DNA of 64,000 nucleotides, taken from the NCBI RefSeq assembly GCF_949628265.1, contig NC_088787.1, forward strand, positions 30,928,501 to 30,992,500, in the 5' to 3' direction. This stretch comes from Cloeon dipterum (taxonomy: Eukaryota; Arthropoda; Insecta; Ephemeroptera; Baetidae). The notes beneath the pieces were generated by a model that was not told where the DNA came from, made no database searches, and saw only the letters and a program-made list of their open reading frames with translations. Positions 34,942-44,329 of the stretch are shown one piece after another (the stretch's first letter is position 1; every line of letters begins with the position of its first letter). A program made the position numbers and the translations under genes.

Positions 34942-37900
34942 ATGAATGGGCCAGGAATTAGTTTGTTTCAAGGCACTGAACTCAGGTTGAATCAAACAAA
35001 TCCTGAGGAGGAGGAGGCCGAATTAGCTGAGGAGGAAAAACGGAAGAATGCGGAGGCAAGTCATTTTGCTCTGCCCTTCACTGACGCCTGATAAATAATC
35101 TCTGTTGGTCTACATACAGCTTCGAAATCTGCTTAACGGTGCCTTTGATGACTTGGACATTAACGATGCAGACCTCAGTTTCACCAGCAGCAAAAATCTG
35201 AATGACTATTCACTTCCGGCAGGTAAGATTTATTTTGACAGAAGTTTTCCAAGAATTAATGTTTAAATTTTCAGGAGGAGCCTCTTCAGAAGAAGATTTG
35301 TACCAAGTTAATCCCAAGAGATCAACCAATGGGCTTTCCAATGGCCATGGGGATGGTACCGAATTGTCCGCTCATTACAACCACTGCTACCACAACAAAG
35401 GTTCCTGCGTGGACTCGTCTGCAAGCTCAAGCCCTACCAAGCGGAAAGTCACTGCATCAGGTGATGCCCAGCAGCTGGCTGTTATGTATGAGGTGCGGAT
35501 GAGAGAAATTGTAAGGCTGCAAGACATGTTAGAAGCCAACAAAAAAGAGGCAAATGACAGAATCGAGCGCCTTGGCCACAAGATTTTGCAGTTGGAGGCT
35601 GAGAGAGTGGCTACCAACAGCTCGCTAACACAAACTCAGACTCTTCTTGGTAGTTTTATTTGATTTTAGTGTAAATTTTGCTAATTATTTGTCAACAGTG
35701 TCTGCTAAAGAACAAGTTCAGGGGCTAAAAAAGGAGGTGGATTCGCTAAGAAAACAAAATCAGGATCTGGATGAAATTCGAGAAGAGGTTAATCTACTAT
35801 ATTTTTTAATTATTGAATTACACTAATTTCCATATTTGTTTTATTTCAGCTCGAGCAAGACCGGCTGATCATGAGAGCAAACATGGAAAGTCTTAACTCC
35901 AAACTGGCCGCAATGGAAAAAATCTCAGCTGAAACGTCAGGCGCTCAGCAAGCAGACATGATTATCAGGTCGTTGGAGGAGCGGCAACGCAAGGAAATTA
36001 TCTCATACCAAGTACAAATTGAAGAGATGAAAGAAAAGCTAAGCTACGCGGTACATATACAGTTTGCGAAAATTCTTTTTATATTTGAAAATATCCAATC
36101 AACAGGCTGACAACATCCGAAGCCAAGAGCGACGCAATGCAGAGCTTTCGAGACAGCAGGAAGTCATGTTGCTAGAGAAAGCTGACACGATAAATGGTCT
36201 ATCTAGAGCGCTGGCTCAAAGTCAACAGCACTGCCAGGAACTTATGGCGGCTGACAGAACCAATTCTTCTGTGGAGATCAGGCGTTTGAAAGACACTTTG
36301 AAGCAGCAAGAAGTATTTGATCATCATCCTGAATATTCAGATTGAACTAAATTATTTCTGTTGTTCACAGAGTGCGATTGAAAAGTACAAAATGGACATC
36401 GACCACTTGGAAACCATGGTCGGCTTGAATGTCTTGACGTCTGACTCTGCTGCAGTCACCAGTGGCAAGGCGAGTTTTTACAAGACTGGCCTCGACTCTG
36501 TGGACAGTCTGAGAGAAGAGCTGGCTAAATCTCTGCGCTACCACGAAGCCCGCAGAGCTGAGATAAAACAGCTTCAGTACACAATTCAGGAGAAGGAAAA
36601 TTCTGCAAAGGCCTGGTTGCAGCAGGAGGACCGATACAAAAAGGAATTAACTGAGTTTAAGGTTTGTTAACAAAATCACTTATTTCCCACTTCATTTTTT
36701 GTGAATTCAATTTAATTAGTTTCACACAGCTAAATTTTTCTACTTGTAAATTCATCATATTGGATGGAGCAGAGCTGTTAATTGTACTGAAATAATAAGA
36801 AATTAGGATTTTTGTGATGGCAAATTTTGAACGGTTGAAAAAAAATTTAAAATATGTGACTAAAATTTCGTTTCAATGGCTTTTTCTAAGTGAGCTAAAT
36901 AAAATTTGCGTAAGGAATTTTTTTTTAAACTGACTGGGTAAAATCTGGAAGAAATGCAACCCTGTATCAAAGAATCATCCGATTCGTTTGAAATATACTG
37001 AAACTATCAAATACTAATATAAATTTGTTCTTGCCTGCATTTATCACAAAATTCCCATTTTTTTTACAGACAATGGTTAATATCTTTTCTATTTTTAGTT
37101 AAAATCGATGACAAATTAACGATAAAGGAAAAGGCTAGGAATGGAACAAATATTTTCCAAATTAACTTTAAATAGATTACTCAACTTGTTCGGTTCTCTG
37201 AAAAAGATAACGGATTAATTTTAAAGTGTTTTTCTTTGTAAGGTGAATTTAATTTAGTCCCTTGGAATATGCAACAAAAAACCACGTTGACATCTGATTT
37301 TGAGAACGCCTATGTTAATGTTTTAATCCTTATGAAACGTAAAAATAATCATTTGTGATTTACTTTGGTTTTTATGTATCTTTTTAATTTTAGGCCTCTC
37401 ATGCAAAGCTCAAGAAGCTGCAATAAATTGGAAGGGTTGCGTTTCCAAAGCGTAGGATATTAGTGCAAAATTGCATCTATTCTACATTTTACAAGTAGCT
37501 TTTCCTATTTTCATGCGTCTAAAAACAAAGGTTAAAGAGAAAGAGAACTGGGCAATCTTTTTGACAATCTTCCGCATTACTCATTTTTCCAGGGTTGCCA
37601 ATTTATAATATGTCAATTACTTCCAGGCTGAATGTGACAAACTTGCCAATGATCTTGCGAGGACAAAGAATCGACCAAGTGATGACCAGCTGAGGTATGT
37701 GCAGTGAAATACAAAACTTTTGGATTGAAGTCAAGGGGAAGGGTGCAAATGCAAATGAAAGACTGGTTTAGTGTCAGTACAAGTTGGGTGTTTATTCAGG
37801 ATCGTAATGCCACATAGTTATCCAAGTCCAGAAAGATAGGAATTTTTTGTTGTTTGATGCTGGAATCATGAAATATGGGCTCTTATATTTAACACATCAG

Positions 37901-40900
37901 ATCCGATAAAAAATGCCACATCATGAATTAAATTTGAACTACACTATTCAGTCGAGCTATTGGAATCAGTCAAATTGTAAGAGTCAGAGACATTCAAACC
38001 AGTTGAATCAGTCGAGTGGTCATCATCATCTGTCAATTGCTCGTCATCTCCAGATACAGGACCACCAAGGGTGCTATCAGGCATTTGTGTCGGAGAGATA
38101 GGGGCATATACAGGGTTGTACAAAGGAGAATTAGGGGTATACGTAGGAGAGGAAGGAGGGTATGTAGGAGAGGTGGGGGCAAATGCAGGGGAGTGATGGA
38201 TGTACAAAGGAGAGTTAGGGGCATACGTAGGAGAGGTAGGAGGGTATGAAGGAGAGGTGGGGGCAAATGCGGGGGAGTGAGGGTTGTACAAAGGAGAGTT
38301 AGGGGTATACGTAGGAGAGGTAGGAGGGTATGAAGGAGAGGTGGGGGCAAATGCAGAGGAGTGAGGGTTGTGCAAAGGAGAGTTAGGGTTATACGTAGGA
38401 GAGGTAGGAGGGTATGAAGGAGAGGTGGGGGCAAATGCAGAGGAGTGAGGGTTGTGCAAAGGAGAGTTAGGGGTATACGTAGGAGAGGTGGGGGCAAATT
38501 CAGGGGAGCGAGCGTTGTACAAAGGAGAGTTAGTGGCATACGTAGGGCCAAATTGAAGAAAGGTAGGATATGCAGGGGAGGAGGGGAAATCTTCAGGAGA
38601 GCTTGGGTCGTATGGAGGAACGGTGTGGGCGGGTGCAGGTGCGGTAAGGGAAAATTCAGGAGAGCTAGGGTCGTATGAAGGAACGGTGTGGGCGGGTGCA
38701 GGTGCGGTAAGGGAAAATTCAGGAGATCTAGGGTCGTATGAAGGAACGGTGGGGGCGGGTGCAGTAGAGGTAGGTTGTAATCCGGGAGTGGTAGGTTGAA
38801 ATCTGGGCATGTACGAAGGAGAGCCAGGCAAATGAACGCCAGGTGTATAGCCAGGAGAGTAACGTCCGTAAGGATAGTGAGGATCGGGTTCAGGCTCGGG
38901 CTCGGGCTCCTCGTTACTTTGGTTTGGATTCAATTTCCTGGCCAACTTTCTCTCTTTGGCACGTGTTTTGCGTGATTGATTCTTCATCTTCCTGGTTTTC
39001 TTGGGTTGCTCCTCCTCAGGCCCCTTGTCGATTCGGGGCGGCCACCACGACGTCAGTCTCATCTTGGCCAGAGGATCCTCGTCAAGCTGAATCCTGAGCA
39101 CTGTGCCCGCCGGGATGTCAATCTCGCCCATCCTGACGTAATTATCCATCTCCTCAGGCCCGAAGAAAACGCGGTAGTGTCCATCAGGCGCTTGGGACGT
39201 TGTGAAGAACCAGGTTTTGAGAGTTCTGACGTCCGTGTACGGCTGGCACTCGTATGGGCCCAAAACGAGCTCCCCCACAACGTTTCTACCAGCAAATTTG
39301 AGGAAAATGTTTCTCGGAAACGAGTCGCTGTATCTTATCAGGGTGATGCTGTCACCTCTAGTGATGTTGTACGTTTTGAGAGGCAGGCCAGGCTCGATCA
39401 CTCGGCTCGCAACAAAGAGCATCCTCGCTACTTTTCCCTTCTGGGCTGCGAGTTCTTGCTCGAACTTGTTGGGTTCGATCTTTTCGTACAAGACAGACGC
39501 ATTGGCAGTGTCAAAGGCGTCCGAGTCAACTCCCAAGACGAACTCGGTGTTGTCTGACTTGTCGCGAACTACCACGTAACTGAACGAGTTGCTGACAGCC
39601 ACCGAAATTCTCCACCTGGTTCCTTTGACTTCGATTTCGCTCATCATGTCTGTGTCGGCAAGGACGTGTTTGCCACTAAGATACAGAGTCTGGAACTGCC
39701 ACGGGATACCTGTGGCTTTTTGGATGTACGTTTTCACCTTTCTCACAGAGTCCGTAGGATTAAAGCGAACCAAGAAGGATTTTGTGTCCAGCAGAAGATT
39801 GGTTACCCAAATGAATCGCGTTGGAGCCCTGTAAATTATTTGTTTCAGTTATGTGATCATGGAATGCTATACACGCATGTGTACGTACCTTTTCTTATAA
39901 TAAGGTCGGTCAACCATGGCAATTTTTCGTTCATCCTCGTGCCGAAGTGCGTTTTCCCTCGCCAACCTCGTACTCTTGTTGTATTTCTTCACGATCATGC
40001 CACGATATTTGGCATTCAACTTCTTCTTCATCTTGCGGCCCATGATGATGGAAAATCAATCCAACGTCAAAGCAAATTCTTCCTGTCTGTCATGCGGCAA
40101 CGGCAGCTTTGGTTCTGTTAGTGTGTTCTGTGTTGTTGTTTATTTGAATACTTCGAGGGTTGGCAATATCAATATCGATACATCAAAAAAATTTGATATG
40201 TCAAATATCATATCAGTTATCATGGCTGATATTTGATATATCATATCAGGCTGATATTGATATCTAAGTCGGATATCAAGGTTGATATTAGTTGACATTT
40301 TTGACCGACAGATGGCATTTTTCATGCCGGTTTTCGCATAAAAGTTTAGGATCAAACTGTACTTTCCGTCCCCAAACATGGGCGTAACCGATATTGAAGT
40401 TTTCGCAATGCACAAAGGCGCGAAAAATGTCTCAGCTGATCGATCACAGATGATCTCTCAGCTGTGGTCAGCTTATAGTAGCTTTTGTGTTGAATGAAAA
40501 TTATATTAAATTGTTTGTAAACAATGGTCAGCAACGTCAGGTAGGTCAGGTAAAACCCTGACAACAATAAAGGCCACCCACGCCAGCTGATCGGTCACAG
40601 ATGACCTCTGTCAGCTGGCAGTACCACATTTACTTGTTGAATTAAAATGATATGTAACAAATTGTTTGTAAACAATGATTTTAGATTTCAATGGTGAATA
40701 ATTAAGAACTTATTGTAACTAATCCAATCAAAATGTGTACAAATAGCGCAAATAATATTGCGAAAATTGCTCTGATGATGGCATAGCCCCAAATTAAAAA
40801 TTGAAATACTTAATACAAAACAGCTGCTACGGTTTAAAGTAATTTCATTCTGATTTCTCTTATGTGTATCTATTAAACTCAATTATTTATTACCAGATAA

Positions 40901-43533
40901 AGGTTGAAAAGCACATTATGATGTGGAGAAAAACACCCCAATATTTTAATTTGAAGAAAAATTGACGCTCTCACATTATCAGCTGATTTTGTAAACATCA
41001 AACTCAAAAATTAATTTTAAATGGCACAATTAAATTATAATATTTTATTTATTACCTAATAATAGCTATTAATTAATTAATTAGACACCCATGTGGCGGG
41101 TAGGGGGGAAGGGAAAGCAGCCAGATGCAAATTTTGGCGCCATATGGTGGGATCCGACACACCCCCTTCTCAAACATCTGTTTTAAAGGCGCGCAACATT
41201 TAAATTATTTAAATACTCATCCCATATGCCTGCGGAAAACCGCCATTTTTCAAATGTTTTCTTATTTAACCGATATTTATGATAAAACCGGTGAAAAATG
41301 CTTAAAAAATCGGTTTTTAAGCCTTAAAAATAGCCATATCCGGTTTCGGTTCATCCGGCAGCCATTTTTTGATCATCTGGAAATATCATCGTTGATATAT
41401 CAAATTTTGATATTTTTTCGCTGATATATCAGTGATATTGATATTTCAAATATCATATCAAATATCGATAATTGATATTGTTTTTTTCACAAAGTCACAA
41501 CCCTACTTCGAGCGTGTGCGTTGTGCGTGTGCGGGGGAAAAATTTGGGGCCTCGCCCACTTTTTTTAATGGTGCGCGGGAAACAAGCACTAATAGAGTAA
41601 TAATAATAAAATTGCATGCACCGTGCACAAGCCGCTGTGATTCAGGGTTTTAAATAATATATAAAGATAGTTATTTGATATTATTACATATGTACATATA
41701 CCATGCAAATATTATTTTGGAATTTTTAACCACTTTTTGAAATAGATTGTTTTAGAACCTTTTCATTAATGGTTTTTAATCAGCTATAAATGGTGTTACC
41801 CTCAAATTTAGTGTTGATCGTCTTGATTTTAATAAATAATTAATTCTTCTTCCAACTGGTGCCCTATTTAGGAGAATTTAATTTAATTTAACAATTTGTT
41901 GCTATCTTTTGTTTTGAAAAACAAAAATTGCCTTTTTTTCAGCGAGGAAAATTCGGCACTGAAAATCTCGCACTTGGAAACAGCCATTGAACGACTTCAA
42001 GCGCAGAACGTCCAGCTGGCGGAGAGTTCGGTGGAGCTGCAGCGAATTTGTGATGAAGAGAAGTTCAAAGTGATCGACGACCACAGCCGCGAGTATTTGT
42101 GTTTCCACCACGATGCTGTGGCCAAAGCTCGGCAAGAGGAGCGGGACAAAGTGCAGAGCGAAATTCAAAAATTAAAGTAAGATTCAGGCTGAACGCTTAC
42201 CTTTTATCTTTTATACACAATCTAAAACAGGTGCGAGTTGGAATTGGCTCTGGAGGATGCAGACAAGTCGAAGCAAGCGTACATCAACTTGGTCACCACC
42301 AAAAATGCAGTTGCCACGGAGCTGGAGAGCCAGCGCAAGATTTTAGGGAAGCTGCAGAACCAGGTTGGCTCAAATGCCAACCCAAAACACGAACTGGGAG
42401 ACATGCAGCTGGCTGCATACGAGGAGAGAGTGCGAAGGGAGATTGAAAATGGTATTCAGTTTATTTTATTGGTTAGAACAATTTAAAACTGGATTCTTCA
42501 GCAAAGAAAGAAATGCTTGACGAAGTGGTGAAGGAGAAGGAAGCTCTGAAGGCTGAAGCTAAAATTGAGGCCGAGAAGGAACTGGAAATAAAAATCCTTG
42601 AAGCTATTGAGAGTGCTAGAAAGGACTGGCTGAAAGATTCCAATGGGTCAAAAATAAGAGACGAGGTAAATGAAAAAAAAATAAATAAAAATAATTTGAT
42701 CCCTATTGAGCTTTTGAACGGCAATTTCTTGCCATGGCAAACACAACTAAATATATTATTTTTCATTTTTACAGCTTGAAGCAGAAGTGGAGAGACTGAA
42801 ATCCCAGTTGGAAAAGCAGGTGGAAGAGGCAAAACTGCAGAAGAAACAACTGGAAGACCGCCTCTGGTCTCACTTCCACGAAGAGCTGATGCGGCTGGAC
42901 CAGTTCCAGGCTGACTCAAAATTAACACGAGCTTCAGACCAACCGAGCGAGCGACAAAACGAAAATGACACGCCGTTGAGGAAGACGCACTCTCTGAACA
43001 ACCTGGAGACTCGTGCCGAGCTGGAGGAGTGCGTGAAGAAGCTGAGCCACGAACTGGAAGAGACGAAGACAGTGCACTCGCAGCGGCTGATGGAGCTGCA
43101 GGAACTGCTGTTCAACAAGCAGAAGGAAATGGAGGAGTTCAAGCAGCGGATGCTCGAGTACACGAGGAGTTTGCACGAAGGCCGTGAAAAGCAGAATGAG
43201 CAGTACATCGGCGCGCTGAAGAAGGAAATAGAGTGTTTGAATGAAGAACTGAGTAAGAAAGCGCATTCTGAGGATCTCAAGAGGCTGAAACACGAAAAAA
43301 TGAGGGCAGCAGAGGAGGTGGCCAAGCTGAGGAGAGCTGTGGAGAAGTACAAGGAAAAAATTACTCAGGCCAAAGATTACTATGAGCGGAGGGAGGATCT
43401 CATCACAGAGCAGTTCAAACAGAAGGAGCGCGAATACTTCAATTTGCTTCTAAAACTCAAGAATGAGGTTGATTCGTTTGAAATCCTCGCACCGATTTCT
43501 CACACTCAGGAGGAACATCCTGTTAAATTGTAG
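34942..43533 (+). CDS. asl: Centriole duplication scaffold, Cep152/asterless-like
   Basis: Twelve exons give 941 residues: 34942-35055, 35120-35222, 35275-35649, 35699-35787, 35850-36050, 36106-36312, 36371-36661, 37627-37694, 41943-42176, 42231-42451, 42502-42665 and 42775-43533. The N-terminal acidic NAELRNLLNGAFDDLDINDA resembles the Cep152 start, which binds Plk4. A long coiled coil follows; LEKADTINGLSRALAQSQQH matches a conserved Cep152 motif. Other matching spots are HHDAVAKARQEERDK with ADKSKQAYINL, and an ESARKDWL segment. Fly Asterless has 994 residues. The protein would recruit Plk4 to centrioles at the pericentriolar boundary. Intron 1 starts with GC instead of GT. Intron 8 is 4.2 kb and contains another gene on the opposite strand. 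Because coiled coils look alike, another centrosomal coiled-coil protein cannot be fully excluded. Confidence 0.75.
37395..37427 (+). other. Possible alternative terminal exon of the Cep152-like gene
   Basis: After a TTTTAG acceptor, 33 bases in the frame left by exon 7 encode ten residues (ASHAKLKKLQ) and a TAA stop that overlaps an AATAAA. Using it would end the protein after the first coiled-coil half. It may be coincidence; the main model skips it. Confidence 0.3.
37944..40043 (-). CDS. Triple ubiquitin-like protein with RNA polymerase II CTD-like heptad repeats
   Basis: Two exons (39889-40043 and 37944-39828) encode 679 residues. Residues 1-52 are lysine/arginine-rich (MGRKMKKKLNAKYRGMIVKK). 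Residues about 57-130 look ubiquitin-like (FIWVTNLLLDTKSFLVRF, then VRKVKTYIQKATGIP and LYLSGKHVLADT, matching the ubiquitin strand-helix-strand pattern). Residues about 135-218 and 224-302 appear to be two further, more diverged beta-grasp units. A basic stretch (about 328-352) and an EPEPEPEP run follow, then proline-rich repeats. At about 489-626 there are about 20 head-to-tail heptads such as YPPTSPT, YTPNSPL, YNPHSPA and FAPTSPS. The tail is Asp/Ser-rich. No diglycine conjugation end was seen. It lies in an intron of the Cep152-like gene on the opposite strand. Expression and function are unknown; the long open frame through perfect in-frame repeats argues it is real. Confidence 0.75.
38105..38520. 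repeat. 84-bp coding minisatellite (four heptads per unit)
   Basis: The + strand string GGGGGCAAATGC recurs at 84-base spacing (near 38176, 38260, 38344 and 38428), with flanking units degenerating on both sides. Eighty-four bases equal 28 residues, exactly four heptads, so unequal exchange has expanded the array without breaking frame. A second coding repeat of about 22 residues (with TAPAPAHTVP) lies upstream in the protein at about 38600-38740. Confidence 0.85.
40158..41504. mobile_element. hAT-type element with ATATC-rich ends, ~1.35 kb
   Basis: ACTTCGAG occurs at 40150-40157 and again at 41505-41512. The ends read GGTTGGCAATATC on the left and CACAACCCT on the right, that is AGGGTTG-type inverted ends with the left terminus apparently lacking about three bases. 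Subterminal GATATC/TGATATTT arrays lie at 40165-40290 and 41385-41480. The interior has a direct duplication: about 40434-40530 and 40582-40680 share CACAGATGA and AATTGTTTGTAAACAATG. No transposase is encoded. It sits 115 bases upstream of the ubiquitin-like gene's start codon. Confidence 0.7.
41505..41942 (+). other. Remainder of the Cep152-like intron 8
   Basis: AT-rich sequence with no recognised feature; it ends in a TTTTTTTCAG acceptor. Confidence 0.5.
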
Positions 43534-43624
43534 TTAGATGATTCCGTGATGAAAAGTGGGACCAATTTTTACTTTGAAATCAAGGGGCCAGAACAAAAAT
43601 GCTCAGCACTTTTGTCATTGTGAA

Positions 43625-43654
43625 AATAAAAGCAATATATTTCAACAATTTATT
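43625..43654. terminator. Interleaved polyadenylation signals of two convergent genes
   Basis: AATAAA on the + strand at 43625-43630 serves the Cep152-like gene. TTTATT at 43649-43654 is AATAAA on the minus strand for mRpS33. Since cleavage occurs 10-30 bases after each signal, the two mature transcripts should overlap tail to tail by a few tens of bases. Confidence 0.55.
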
Positions 43655-43694
43655 TTTATTAGTATTAATACCTATAGACGCGTTTCACTACAAT

Positions 43695-44045
43695 TTACTT
43701 CTTCTTGGACCTTTTACCCTCTCCAGGGTTTGGCTTCGTCTTTCCTCTCAGGATTCGAAGTCGAACCATTTCTTCCTTAAAATCTTGGTGTTCGTCCCTA
43801 AAGAGACCGTAGTTCCTCAACTGCATCATGAATTTCCACGTCTCTACGTGTCTAGGGTAGTACTGCGTGTATTCCGGATCCTTTTGCCTTGGCAGCTCTG
43901 ACAGCAGGGAAATTACTTTCCAGTCTCTTGGAGCCATTTGTCGCACCGGCTCGTTGAAAATTCTGTTGCTCAGCCGATTCATTCGCTTTGCATAGTTCGT
44001 GGCTACGTTGGTTAGAGCCAGATATTTGTTGATGCAGTTGCTCAT
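43695..44045 (-). CDS. mRpS33: Mitochondrial ribosomal small-subunit protein mS33
   Basis: A single coding exon of 116 residues. It matches MRPS33 through YAKRMNRLSNRIFNEPVR, WKVISLLSELPRQKDPEY, YYPRH and the near-invariant YGLFRDEHQDFKEEM. The basic end RGKTKPNPGEGKRSKKK is also typical. The protein belongs to the head of the mitochondrial 28S subunit and has no bacterial counterpart. A TTTTTCAG acceptor lies four bases before the ATG at 44045, so the 5' UTR is interrupted by an intron. The alternative upstream ATG at 44072 lies inside that intron. The gene is divergent from the DPY19-like gene (285 bases between start codons), implying a shared promoter, and convergent with the Cep152-like gene. 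Confidence 0.92.
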   Translation of the reverse strand: MSNCINKYLALTNVATNYAKRMNRLSNRIFNEPVRQMAPRDWKVISLLSELPRQKDPEYTQYYPRHVETWKFMMQLRNYGLFRDEHQDFKEEMVRLRILRGKTKPNPGEGKRSKKK

Positions 44046-44329
44046 CTTGCTGAAAAATAAGCTTCGGGTCATTTACCTCAAGTAAAGTATGATTTATCTC
44101 TCTTTATATTGAAATTCTTATCTATCTTCCAGCCAAAAATAAAGCGGTAGTAGGATTTAATACCAAATTTACGGTTCCAGTCGCGAAATTTACGTTCTTC
44201 TGGACGCCATGTTGGGTAATGTGGGCGTGGCTGGTCAGCCGTCAGCCGCTGGACGTAAACAAAGGAGACGGCGGGGTTGGCGGCGACATTATGTAGGTCA
44301 AAGTCTAAGGTGAAAGGTGGTGAACAGGA
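44046..44329. promoter_or_regulatory. Bidirectional promoter, mRpS33 / DPY19-like
   Basis: Only 284 bases separate the two start codons. The GC-richer middle (44195-44290, with GGACGCCATGTTGGG and GGGCGTGG motifs) is the likely core. No TATA box is evident. Part of the mRpS33 5' UTR intron must lie in the left half. Confidence 0.45.
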
